Below, piece after piece: positions 14,468 through 21,577 of a stretch of DNA of 21,577 nt. The DNA lies in contig UQDJ01000030.1 in the NCBI GenBank assembly GCA_900539675.1, positions 1 to 21,577 of the forward strand, read 5' to 3'. The stretch's first letter is position 1. Each line of letters opens with the position of its first letter. The position numbers and the translations under genes were made by a program. Below the pieces are notes generated by a model that was not told the origin of the DNA, searched no databases, and saw only the letters and a list, made by a program, of their open reading frames with translations. The stretch comes from an uncultured Coriobacteriaceae bacterium (GTDB lineage: Bacteria > Actinomycetota > Coriobacteriia > Coriobacteriales > Eggerthellaceae).

Positions 14468-15731
14468 CCGGCGATGCACTCATGTTGTATAGCTCAACGT
14501 AGGTGCCTTCAGTCAGGGTAATTTCGTCAGGCTTATCGCCAGTAATGTAATACGCTTCATAGAGATAGCTATCGTCGGTATAGTTCAAATCTTTCATGAC
14601 GTAGCAGGCACTATAATCATCCTTTTTGCCAAGGCCTAAACGATAGGTGCCAGCAGGGATATCAGTCCCTACGCGATAAACACCATTGCCGTATGGAGCG
14701 CTGAACGTTTCGGTCATGTTTTCAAGGGGCATAAAGGTACTGTTGTTTGCCAGGATAAACACTTCGTTGTTGTGCAAATCCATAATGTTGTGGCCGTAGT
14801 AACTGTTGGACAGCACCACATCATAAGCACCATCGGTAGTTTTAGATGGCTGCAGAATGAAGAAGTTGGATGTGGAAGCATCGTTGCCTTCCAGCCAATA
14901 TGATCCTTCGGGAATATCACGTCCTACGAAATATACGCCATTGGGATAGTTGCCCTGTGAATCAGGGTCATGAATGGTACTAGGGAAGAGCGATTCAATA
15001 TAGTCTAAATCGTCGGTAGTAAATGAGGCGTTGCCCGTCAGGCCGAACAGGGCACGCGTGTATTCGTTGTTGAGCGCGGTGGAGGGGTCAGATGGTGCAC
15101 TGGGAGTGGAGGGAGGTTCTTGCGGTGTGGGAATGTTGAGCGATTCGGTAATGGAGGGTGCTTGAGAGGATACCGAAGAAGCAACGCCGCCTAAAAGAGT
15201 CCAGATAATAGCCAGCAAGAAAATGACCATGAATACTACGATCAAAATGGCAGTAATAATGCCGCGCTTTGGCTTATAGGTGGAGGCTCCTGCTGAATAG
15301 TGCCCCATCGGCGGGGAAACAAAGTTTTGTCCCGGCGTGGAAGCAAAGGTTTGTTTTTGCGCGGAAGTGGAGCTTTGTTCTGGTGTTGAAGTTGGGGCGT
15401 TGTTTGCGAAAGCCGTGGCAGCAGGTTGTCCTACTGGTGTTGTGGGATTCTGGTTAGTAGATACAGAAGGCTGGCCCTGTGATTGATTTGGTGAGTGTTG
15501 CTCAGGATATGCTTGTGTGGCAGCGGTTTGGGATTGCCCGTGTTGGGGTACATATCCCTGTGTTGGGTTTGCTGTGTTTGGGGTGGGAGTGCCTTGCTGT
15601 TGAAAAGGTGATCCATAGGGCATCTGTGGGGCTTGAGGTGCCTGATTGGAGGGCGATTGACTAAAACGATGGTTTGCCCGCGGTGTTTCTGGCGGATTTC
15701 CCCAATACGAAGAATCGGGCGTCTTAGGCAT
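14457..15731 (-). CDS. Membrane-anchored protein with disordered N-terminus and duplicated DIPxGxY ectodomain
   Basis: Function unknown. With the ATG at 15731 (AAGGA site 6 nt upstream; the open extension to 15779 is rejected) the protein has 424 residues. Residues 1-150 are Gln/Pro/Ser/Thr/Asn-rich and probably disordered. KPKRG precedes one transmembrane helix at about 157-181, so the N-terminus should be cytoplasmic and the C-terminus outside. After a Ser/Pro linker the ectodomain contains two related modules: NGVYFVGRDIPEGSYWL (264-280) and NGVYRVGTDIPAGTYRL (349-365), each followed by aromatic beta-rich sequence. The DIPxGxY pattern recurs in secreted or anchored proteins of actinobacteria and firmicutes without an assigned role. 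Its start overlaps the upstream ferredoxin-like gene by 8 bp, and its stop overlaps convergent mfd. Confidence 0.85.
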   Translation of the reverse strand: MPKTPDSSYWGNPPETPRANHRFSQSPSNQAPQAPQMPYGSPFQQQGTPTPNTANPTQGYVPQHGQSQTAATQAYPEQHSPNQSQGQPSVSTNQNPTTPVGQPAATAFANNAPTSTPEQSSTSAQKQTFASTPGQNFVSPPMGHYSAGASTYKPKRGIITAILIVVFMVIFLLAIIWTLLGGVASSVSSQAPSITESLNIPTPQEPPSTPSAPSDPSTALNNEYTRALFGLTGNASFTTDDLDYIESLFPSTIHDPDSQGNYPNGVYFVGRDIPEGSYWLEGNDASTSNFFILQPSKTTDGAYDVVLSNSYYGHNIMDLHNNEVFILANNSTFMPLENMTETFSAPYGNGVYRVGTDIPAGTYRLGLGKKDDYSACYVMKDLNYTDDSYLYEAYYITGDKPDEITLTEGTYVELYNMSASPVTA

Positions 15732-16923
15732 GAAGTTTCCTTTCGCAATATGCTGAACCGGTGATTGCGAAAAAGTCACACGCCTGATTGGGGCAGTGGG
15801 CTACACAAAGACCGCAAGCAATACATTTGCTGTCATCAACCTCAGGATAACCCTGCTCGTTTATATGTCGAGCTGCCGTTGGACACTTTGTAACGCAAGT
15901 GTGGCTTTTGTTGCAAAGGTCCATGTTGGTAGTTGTGGTGTAGCGTTCCAGCAAATCAGCGCGATCAGGCAAAGCGCACGCCGCTTGCACTATGAGTTTT
16001 TGTCTGGGCCATTCGGGCTTTTGAGCAATGACTTCTGGTAAATCATGTAAGGCCTGTGCACTGCGAATGCGACCTTGGGCACGCATGCGCTCTTGGTTTT
16101 CATGGAAGGCATCCACCGTACCCGCATTGCGGCGGCGATATTTTCCCGATGCGATATCTAAACTTTCGTTAGCAAATCCGCTAAACAGTGATCGACGGTC
16201 GGCATCATCGATGTGTGAATACTTATCCAGCAAGGATTCGCGCTGAGGAAGGGCATGTGCAAGGTGAATCTTCTTGCCGGTCCAGAGCTCTGCCTGCTTG
16301 AGGGCATAATTGTAAAGCATGCTGCCCGTAGCATTGGTTGCACTGCAGGTTTCGCAAAGGGTTTGATCCAGGTAGAGCTTAACCGTTATATCTTTTGCTA
16401 ACAGCGCACTCCAAAATTCGGGCGGTCCTGCAGCAAGGCAGGGCAGCACCACGACATTGCTGGTGGGAGCATCTTGCGCTGATAGGTGATCGTTACAGGT
16501 AAAACATACAAACCCGGTATCGTTAGCCTCGCGTTCTGCGCGAGCTACCAAATCTTCCAAGGTGATGCGGCTCCACTGAAATGAGTCACAGATACCACAG
16601 CAAATGCCACAACTGGTGCAAAGAGCCTCATCAATAATGGGGCCATCGTTGCCCAATGAAATGGCATTCCAGGGGCATGCCGCGACACAACGAGTGCAAC
16701 CCGATCCTTTGGCGCCGGTACACCAAAATGGCAATGCGGCTATAGGTTCGCGAGGAAAGAGATCTTTGAGAACGGTGTCCTGAACGGTGTCCTGAGCAGT
16801 GTCCTGAACAGGGTCCCGAGAAGGGTTCTGAACAGGATCCTGAGAAGGCAACACCTCAGGCGTATCGTCAGTGGATACTCCTGAGGTGTTCTGAGTTGAA
16901 TATGTTGGATCTTGGCTAGGCAC
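15724..16923 (-). CDS. Multi-cluster ferredoxin-like protein of unknown function, coupled to gltX
   Basis: I do not recognise a named family. The GTG at 16923 (GAGG site 6 nt upstream) gives 399 residues; a TTG at 16926 is a less well-spaced alternative. After a Gln/Asp/Pro-rich repeat region (about 24-51) come C68-x7-C76-x2-C79-x3-C83, then the crowded motif CTSCGICCGIC (102-112), a central domain with CFTC (140-143), C162 and C190-x2-C193, a basic helical stretch (about 225-300), and two C-terminal motifs, C337-x5-C343-x3-C347 and CIACGLCVAHCP (367-378). At least three, probably four, [4Fe-4S] clusters are expected, split at the two ends. No membrane segment or signal peptide is seen. A cytoplasmic electron-transfer role is inferred. 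Both neighbours overlap it by 8 bp, indicating one translationally coupled transcript with gltX. Confidence 0.87.
   Translation of the reverse strand: MPSQDPTYSTQNTSGVSTDDTPEVLPSQDPVQNPSRDPVQDTAQDTVQDTVLKDLFPREPIAALPFWCTGAKGSGCTRCVAACPWNAISLGNDGPIIDEALCTSCGICCGICDSFQWSRITLEDLVARAEREANDTGFVCFTCNDHLSAQDAPTSNVVVLPCLAAGPPEFWSALLAKDITVKLYLDQTLCETCSATNATGSMLYNYALKQAELWTGKKIHLAHALPQRESLLDKYSHIDDADRRSLFSGFANESLDIASGKYRRRNAGTVDAFHENQERMRAQGRIRSAQALHDLPEVIAQKPEWPRQKLIVQAACALPDRADLLERYTTTTNMDLCNKSHTCVTKCPTAARHINEQGYPEVDDSKCIACGLCVAHCPNQACDFFAITGSAYCERKLHA
16771..16842. repeat. Six tandem 12-bp repeats inside the ferredoxin-like gene
   Basis: Six contiguous 12-bp units begin with two identical AACGGTGTCCTG copies (16771-16782, 16783-16794) and decay to AACAGGATCCTG (16831-16842). 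On the coding strand they give a four-residue-period Gln-Asp-Thr/Pro-Val-type repeat in the N-terminal extension of the protein. The two identical copies at one end suggest recent expansion. Confidence 0.85.
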
Positions 16924-18412
16924 CAAAAACCTCAGATAAGGTGTAATCTAGGCGAGCTACAACATCGCTGCGCTTCATAAGCTCGATGGATTCAAACAGC
17001 GGTGGGGAAACCTGTGAGCCGGTTACCGCAACACGGATAGGCTGAAAAACCAGTTTAGCCTTAAGATCTAGCTTTTCGGTGAGTTCACGGCAGGTATCCT
17101 GAAGCGGATCGCATTCCCAGGGGATTGATTCGTCGGCAAGAATGTCGCGTACGGCACGCAGAACCTCTTCTGCGCGACAGCCTTCCTTAAGCAGGGTTTT
17201 TTGCACTGATTTTTCATCCAAGTGAACCACTGGACCATCGAAGATGAAAGAGAGCTTTTCAGGCGCTTCGGTTAAGCGCTTCATGCGCTCAGCAACGAGC
17301 GGATAGAGCTTTTCATACCAATCATGACGGGCAGCAATATCATCTTGTGTGGTAAGACCGGCATCAATCAAAAAGGGTGCTACGGCATCTACCCAAGCGT
17401 GAGCGCCCATAGATTTAATGTATTCGCCATTCATCCAATCCAGCTTGGTTTCGTCGAAAATGGCATCTTTGCGCGTGATGCGATCAAGACTGAATTCGCG
17501 ACAGAGCACATCGCGAGGGATGATAGTGGTTTCGCCATCCAAAGACCAACCCAGAAGAGCTAAAAAGTTGACCAAGGCATCGGGCAAGTAACCCATCTTC
17601 TGGTATTCCTCTACCGAAGTGGCATTGCGGCGTTTGGAAAGCTTGCGACCATCGGCGCCTAGGATCATGGATAGATGGGCAAATGTGGGAACTTCCAAGC
17701 CCAACGCTTCGTAGATCAAGATCTGGCGCGGAGTGTTGGATAGATGGTCATCACCGCGAATGACGTGAGTAATGTGCATGTTGGCATCATCGCACACGAC
17801 GGCAAAGTTATAGGTTGGCGTACCATCGGTGCGAACCAAAATCATGTCGTCCATAACATCTGCCGGGAATGACATTTCGCCGTATACGGCATCAGTAAAG
17901 GTGATAGGACCGTGATTATCGGGAACCTTTAAACGCCATACGTGAGGTTCGCCTGCGGCGATGCGAGCCTGGGCTTCATCTTTGGAAAGAGAGCGACAGG
18001 TGCGATCGTAGCCGGAGTAACCGCCTTCGGTCTTTTCGGCGGCTGCACGCTTGGCATCAAGTTCTTCTTTGGTGCAAAAGCACGGATATACGGCATCGCG
18101 CTCAATTAAGCGTTGCAGTGCTTCTTTGTAGGTATCGAAGCGCTGTGTTTGCAGGTAGGGACCATAGTTGCCGCCCACTTCGGGGCCTTCGTCCCAATCT
18201 AATCCCAGCCAACGCAAGGCGCGCAGGATAACTTGCTTATTTTCTTCTGTGGAGCGTTCGGGGTCGGTGTCTTCGATGCGAAGAATAAAGGTGCCGCCCA
18301 TGGCACGGGCAAAGGCCCAATTATAAATTGCGGTACGTGCGCCACCGATATGCAGCTCGCCGGTAGGGGACGGAGCAAAACGCACGCGAACGGGCTTTGA
18401 CTGGTCAGTCAT
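16916..18412 (-). CDS. gltX: Glutamyl-tRNA synthetase
   Basis: This class I synthetase charges tRNA-Glu with glutamate and, in organisms lacking a glutaminyl enzyme, may also mischarge tRNA-Gln. The 498-residue protein has the HIGH-type motif PSPTGELHIGGARTAIYNW (residues 15-32, HIGG at 21-24) and the KMSKS-type motif GRKLSKRRN (255-263). A candidate zinc site is C111-x-C113 with Y135 and C139 (CFCTKEEL and GYDRTCR). The ATG at 18412 is preceded by an AAGGA site. It is the first gene of a three-gene unit, overlapping the ferredoxin-like gene by 8 bp. The upstream 145 bp contain no clear promoter or T-box-like leader. Confidence 0.98.
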   Translation of the reverse strand: MTDQSKPVRVRFAPSPTGELHIGGARTAIYNWAFARAMGGTFILRIEDTDPERSTEENKQVILRALRWLGLDWDEGPEVGGNYGPYLQTQRFDTYKEALQRLIERDAVYPCFCTKEELDAKRAAAEKTEGGYSGYDRTCRSLSKDEAQARIAAGEPHVWRLKVPDNHGPITFTDAVYGEMSFPADVMDDMILVRTDGTPTYNFAVVCDDANMHITHVIRGDDHLSNTPRQILIYEALGLEVPTFAHLSMILGADGRKLSKRRNATSVEEYQKMGYLPDALVNFLALLGWSLDGETTIIPRDVLCREFSLDRITRKDAIFDETKLDWMNGEYIKSMGAHAWVDAVAPFLIDAGLTTQDDIAARHDWYEKLYPLVAERMKRLTEAPEKLSFIFDGPVVHLDEKSVQKTLLKEGCRAEEVLRAVRDILADESIPWECDPLQDTCRELTEKLDLKAKLVFQPIRVAVTGSQVSPPLFESIELMKRSDVVARLDYTLSEVFGA

Positions 18413-18557
18413 GTGGCATTCCTTTCAGTTTGTATAGCGGTATAGATAGTATACGATGCACGCGAAAAGATAGTATTCGCTTTTGTGGAGCAACGATAAA
18501 ATGCGCCGCGCCATCACATTCGTGCCACTGAACTTACGTCTATAGCACATCCGGTGT

Positions 18558-19997
18558 CTATTTTTGTGTGCTTGACGCCTCTTGGCTGTGATGAGGTTTT
18601 TCAGGGGTAGGCACAAGCGCCGCTTCGGGATATGCGTCGCGTGCCAGGCGCGCCACCAATTCGGCAGCTTCATCGGTGGAAATAATGCTGGAATCGAGTG
18701 CTAGATGGTAGTGCTGCATATCAAGCCATTCAGCGCCAACGTATTGTTTGCAATGTTCAGCGCGTTCCTTATCCACCCGCTCAATCATGGCAACAGCTTT
18801 CATGTGATCGACCCCTTCGCGGGTCATGACGCGATCAATGCGCGGCACTAAGGGGGCATGAATAAAAACATTGAAGACGTTGTTTCGCTTGCTTAAAATT
18901 GCGCCCGCGCATCGACCGACAATAACGCAGCTGCCTTGGTCTGCCAGATGTGTGATAGCGCGTGCCTGAGCCAACCATAAGTCGCTCGTAGGGGTGGGTT
19001 TCAGTCCAACACTTTCATAACTTTGCATGTACAGGTTATACAGAATGCTGCCCTGTACTTCGTGCTCGTGGGTTTTGACGTATTCGGGCGTAAAGCCGGA
19101 TTCTTTTGCGGTGAGCTCAATAAGGGTTCGATCAAACACGGGAATGTTGAGTATCTTGCCAATCTTTTGGCCAATTTCGCGGCCGCCTGAACCGAATTGG
19201 CGCGAAATGGTAATCACCAAAGGGGTGGTAGGACCGCTGTGAAAGGGACTGCCACCCTGTGTTTGGGCCGTTTCTGTGGGAGATTCCATCGTGGTGGCGG
19301 TAAAGGTGATGTGGCCGTGTATGGGACAGAAGGTTTCGAAATGGGGAAAGAGCCTATTGTATAGCCCAATGATGGCGCCAACGGCCAAGGCAGAAATGAT
19401 AGTTCCTTCTCGGACGCCGAACAGGCCACCCAAACAAACCAAAGAAACGATGGTGGCAACAATAACATTGGTGGCATCAAAGCCAATCTTGCACTTGGGA
19501 AAAGCGATGCCGGTAACGCGCGATACGGTAAGTACTATGCCTTCGCCCGGCAGTGTTAGGATACTGGCTTTGACCTGCAGAAATACACCAAAAGCGGTCA
19601 TAAAACAGCCTAGGACACTAAAGAAGAGCTGCAGGAAATAGTTTGGCATGGGAATGAGCTGGCAAAAAGGGACAAAAAAGTCGATCATGGCCGAAAATAC
19701 AATGGTGATAGGTACCGACAAAAGCTGTACAGGATGAAATTCACGGCGCAGCAAAATTATTTGCAGAATAATAAACAAGGTATTGAGCAGGAACGTCCAG
19801 CTACCAATGGTGACCGGAGTCAGATAGGAAAGGGTGGCAGGAAAACACGAAATAGGGGACGTACCGAGTCCGGTGGCACGGGTAAGGGCAACAGATCCTG
19901 CAACAAATGCCAAGCCGATCGCCATAAGTATGATACGTAACACCATATTGGGTACGGTTCGGTCGAAAAATGCATGCCAGTGTCTGCTGAAAGCCAT
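18558..19997 (-). CDS. YczE/YitT-like membrane domain fused to a cytidylate-kinase-like domain
   Basis: Residues 1-235 form an integral membrane domain with about five hydrophobic segments (about 19-38, 65-84, 92-112, 118-141, 175-212). TRATGLGTSPISCFPATLSY (40-59) is typical of YczE/YitT-type proteins of unknown transport function. After a Thr/Ser/Gln-rich linker (235-258) a cytoplasmic domain begins: PLVITISRQFGSGGREIGQKI (259-279), a glycine-rich nucleotide-binding loop typical of the cytidylate-kinase-like family, followed by VIVGRCAGAIL, HAPLVPRIDRV and a helical end. In stand-alone form both families are common in anaerobes, and such fusions are known in some firmicutes; their function is not established. 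The ATG at 19997 has an AAGGA site 4 nt upstream. It is monocistronic by position. The kinase substrate and any transported molecule are unknown. Confidence 0.88.
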   Translation of the reverse strand: MAFSRHWHAFFDRTVPNMVLRIILMAIGLAFVAGSVALTRATGLGTSPISCFPATLSYLTPVTIGSWTFLLNTLFIILQIILLRREFHPVQLLSVPITIVFSAMIDFFVPFCQLIPMPNYFLQLFFSVLGCFMTAFGVFLQVKASILTLPGEGIVLTVSRVTGIAFPKCKIGFDATNVIVATIVSLVCLGGLFGVREGTIISALAVGAIIGLYNRLFPHFETFCPIHGHITFTATTMESPTETAQTQGGSPFHSGPTTPLVITISRQFGSGGREIGQKIGKILNIPVFDRTLIELTAKESGFTPEYVKTHEHEVQGSILYNLYMQSYESVGLKPTPTSDLWLAQARAITHLADQGSCVIVGRCAGAILSKRNNVFNVFIHAPLVPRIDRVMTREGVDHMKAVAMIERVDKERAEHCKQYVGAEWLDMQHYHLALDSSIISTDEAAELVARLARDAYPEAALVPTPEKPHHSQEASSTQK

Positions 19998-20303
19998 TCA
20001 ATCCTTCTCTCTAAGGGCACAGAGGTAGTTATGGGACACAGAGAAAACCAAGTTTTGGGATGCATCACCCTGCACACGTTGCCTGTGCCATTGAAATTGT
20101 GCAGGCAAAAAAGTACGCAAGGTGCACGCAGACCAAACGTGATAGTGCCACAATAAATGTGGTATACGTTGTAAGTGGATGAGTAAAAGTATACTCCGTG
20201 TAATGAGTTACTGTGTTTCCTTTTATTAAATAGGTCTCATATCCGCCTCGGGTGCTCTTGCGCTGGTGAGTATAATGGGGCTGTTTAATGAGGAGGATTT
20301 CCA
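19998..20303. other. Divergent intergenic region between the membrane-kinase fusion and yqeY
   Basis: No gene is supported in these 306 bases. The right end has the yqeY -10 box (20271-20276). Two inverted repeats are present: CCACA-5 nt-TGTGG (20148-20162), directly followed by GTATAC, and TGCCTG-16 nt-CAGGCA (20080-20107). A second GTATAC occurs at 20189-20194. The promoter of the minus-strand gene could not be identified with confidence. Confidence 0.6.
20271..20276 (+). promoter_or_regulatory. -10 box of yqeY
   Basis: A perfect TATAAT lies 27 bp before the yqeY ATG, giving a leader of about 20 nt that just accommodates the GAGGAGG ribosome site. No good -35 box is seen 16-18 bp upstream. 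Confidence 0.55.
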
Positions 20304-20747
20304 ATGAAGTATCAAGAATTGCAGGATGAAATTAAGGCAGCTCTCAAAGCTCACGATAAGGATCGTCTATCCATTTTGCGCCAGGTGCATGGCGAATTGA
20401 AAAATATCGAAGTTGATGAGCGTCGCGATATTACCGATGCCGATGTGGATGCTATGCTCAAGCGCTTGATTAAGCAGACTAAAGAAACCCTGGATGGTTC
20501 CATCAAAGCTGGCAATGATCAAGAACGCACTGATCGCTTGACGCATCAGGTTGAAATTCTGGAAGGTTATCTGCCTAAGCAGATTGAAGGCGCTGAACTG
20601 GAAGCGTTGGTTGATGAGGTGCTGAAGGAAACGGGCGCTGCAACCAAAAAGGAAATGGGCCGCGTCATGGGTGCTCTTACTCAGAAGACCGGAGGCAATT
20701 TCGACAAGGCTGGTGCTGCCAAATTGCTTCAGCAGCGGTTGGCTTAA
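20304..20747 (+). CDS. yqeY: YqeY family protein (GatB/YqeY domain)
   Basis: This is a 147-residue soluble protein matching the full length of YqeY. YqeY is a small helical protein related to the tail domain of the amidotransferase subunit GatB and thought to bind tRNA or related RNA; its exact function is unsettled. Visible hallmarks are MKYQELQDEIKAALKAHDK at the start, an LSILRQVHGELKNIEVD helix, the EILEGYLPKQ segment (about 85-94) and a C-terminal KKEMGRVMGALTQKTGGNFD stretch. The start is supported by a strong GAGGAGG ribosome site 8 nt upstream and by the nearby TATAAT box. Its stop is 2 bp from the stop of the convergent membrane-protein gene. Confidence 0.95.
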   Translation: MKYQELQDEIKAALKAHDKDRLSILRQVHGELKNIEVDERRDITDADVDAMLKRLIKQTKETLDGSIKAGNDQERTDRLTHQVEILEGYLPKQIEGAELEALVDEVLKETGAATKKEMGRVMGALTQKTGGNFDKAGAAKLLQQRLA

Positions 20748-20749
20748 AG

Positions 20750-21526
20750 CTAACGTGCAAGGATTTTTCCCACTGCGCCAGCAATGGCAGCAAAGACGAG
20801 GCTGGAGATGATCCAAAGCCCTGCCATGGCAGCCCAGAAGGCTTCAGGGAATAGCGTAATGAGAAGGGAATTTGCATCAAAAAGCCAGCTGCCCTGAGCA
20901 AAGAATAACGTGTGCATCCAGGTGAATAAGCCATCAAAATCGACGGCTGCCCAAATGCCGAGGGCAATGAGTACTGCTACCACCAACAGCGAAGCACCTA
21001 GCAAGCAACGCCCTACATAGGTGCGCCCAGCCAAAATGCCTAATGCTACCAAGCCCACAAGGCCAAAAGCACCTACCACGCCGGTAGAAATGCGTCCAGT
21101 GGTAAAGATAGGCGTGCAATCTTGCAGATGGGTTAAGGCGTCTTGGGGAAGTGAATAGTGCTCTTCGAGCTGCGAGAGACTCTTCGATCCCAGCTCGGCA
21201 GGGTCTACGCCGCTTTCGGCAATAGACCCCGCTTCAAATACGCTGGCAAGGGCGGGTTTCACCTGCTCTATGACGCCATTGATGGTGGCATATAAGTCTT
21301 CAGAAGAGGTGCCCTCGATAGAAAACGAGCGCACCGCTTCTGCAATTTGAGCCATATCTTGTTCGGGATAGGTGCTGTGCTGCCAACCCGAAAAGGTCCC
21401 ACCAACGGCTTGGGTTGCTTGAGGGGTGGTACATACGGCAAAACCCAGACCGAATAAGCTATAAGCAAGGGCAATACTGCTAGCAATGCTTATTGCTAGC
21501 AGTACCACGCGACGGGTTAAGGTCAT
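20750..21526 (-). CDS. Integral membrane protein, DUF1461-like
   Basis: The 258-residue protein has a first membrane helix at about 7-30 that is also signal-like. An extracytoplasmic region of about 110 residues follows, with alternating hydrophilic helices. Three more helices lie at about 147-167, 173-196 and 230-253. The segment HTLFFAQGSWLFDANSLLI followed by TLFPEAFWAAM (about 205-235) matches the conserved FF...W.F...LI.LFPE.FW pattern I associate with DUF1461 proteins of unknown function. The ATG at 21526 sits in a TAATG overlap with the upstream gene and has a GGAGG site inside it. The lack of any known catalytic motif leaves the function open. Confidence 0.83.
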   Translation of the reverse strand: MTLTRRVVLLAISIASSIALAYSLFGLGFAVCTTPQATQAVGGTFSGWQHSTYPEQDMAQIAEAVRSFSIEGTSSEDLYATINGVIEQVKPALASVFEAGSIAESGVDPAELGSKSLSQLEEHYSLPQDALTHLQDCTPIFTTGRISTGVVGAFGLVGLVALGILAGRTYVGRCLLGASLLVVAVLIALGIWAAVDFDGLFTWMHTLFFAQGSWLFDANSLLITLFPEAFWAAMAGLWIISSLVFAAIAGAVGKILAR

Positions 21527-21577
21527 TATCTATCCTCCACGCGAATGGTGGCGGCAGTCATGCCTTCAAGCTCTTTG
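21526..21577 (-). CDS. C-terminal end of an unidentified gene, coupled to the DUF1461-like gene
   Basis: Reading in from the right edge, 16 codons (KELEGMTAATIRVEDR) end in a TAA at 21526-21528 that overlaps the ATG of the next gene by one base. The GGAGG site for the downstream gene lies within these codons. The arrangement repeats the hdrC-hdrB junction and is typical of coupled genes, so the frame is probably real. The product cannot be identified from so few residues. Confidence 0.5.
   Translation of the reverse strand, partial: KELEGMTAATIRVEDR

Noticed and set aside
15732..15779. Upstream start for the DIPxGxY protein
   Set aside because: It would deepen the overlap with the ferredoxin-like gene, and the AAGGA site sits right before the ATG at 15731.
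16771..16842. CRISPR-like array
   Set aside because: The 12-bp units are contiguous with no spacers and lie in frame in a gene.
18455..18500. Possible terminator hairpin GCGAA-9 nt-TTCGC with T-run between gltX and the fusion gene
   Set aside because: The stem is only 5 bp, and the T-run lies on the plus strand where no gene ends.
20080..20107. TGCCTG/CAGGCA inverted repeat as a terminator
   Set aside because: The adjacent homopolymer is A on the plus strand and lies before, not after, the stem on the minus strand.

Overview
The window looks like a chromosomal segment from an anaerobic actinobacterium of the class Coriobacteriia. Its moderate G+C (about half by eye), many [4Fe-4S] proteins, a flavin-based electron-bifurcation operon, an iron-sulfur serine dehydratase and the gene content fit a low-GC member of the Eggerthellaceae such as Cryptobacterium. 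That taxonomic placement is inference from content; no marker gene was compared. No rRNA, tRNA, CRISPR array, transposase or phage gene was found.

Region 1 (1-5363, all minus strand) is one tight operon transcribed right to left: hdrC, hdrB, hdrA, an mvhD/flxD-type gene, a dicluster ferredoxin-type protein, and a partial gene with the RPCD motif of sulfhydrogenase-beta/FlxB-like subunits that leaves the window at base 1. This is a heterodisulfide-reductase-type bifurcating module joined to an NAD(P)H- or hydrogenase-linked input module. Its upstream region (5364-5807) carries two sets of short tandem repeats.

Region 2 (5808-9734) holds a single-chain iron-sulfur L-serine dehydratase with an ACT domain (minus). 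A repeat-rich leader precedes a plus-strand pair, a small membrane protein of unknown function and a [NiFe]-hydrogenase maturation protease, and a convergent LysR-type regulator follows. The protease implies a [NiFe] hydrogenase elsewhere in the genome, possibly a partner of the Region 1 complex.

Region 3 (9897-14467) is DNA repair: nth (endonuclease III) and mfd (transcription-repair coupling factor) are divergent. Mfd has an unusual basic, Ser/Thr/Gly-rich C-terminal tail of about 90 residues.

Region 4 (14457-18412, minus) is an overlapping three-gene unit: gltX, then a multi-cluster ferredoxin-like protein of unknown function, then a membrane-anchored protein with a disordered cytoplasmic N-terminus and a duplicated extracellular DIPxGxY module. 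Both gene junctions use the same 8-nt start/stop overlap.

Region 5 (18558-21577) holds a fusion of a YczE/YitT-like membrane domain with a cytidylate-kinase-like domain (minus), yqeY (plus, with a perfect -10 box), a DUF1461-type membrane protein (minus), and the last codons of an unidentified gene coupled to it. Several convergent pairs are butted or overlapping with no room for a terminator.
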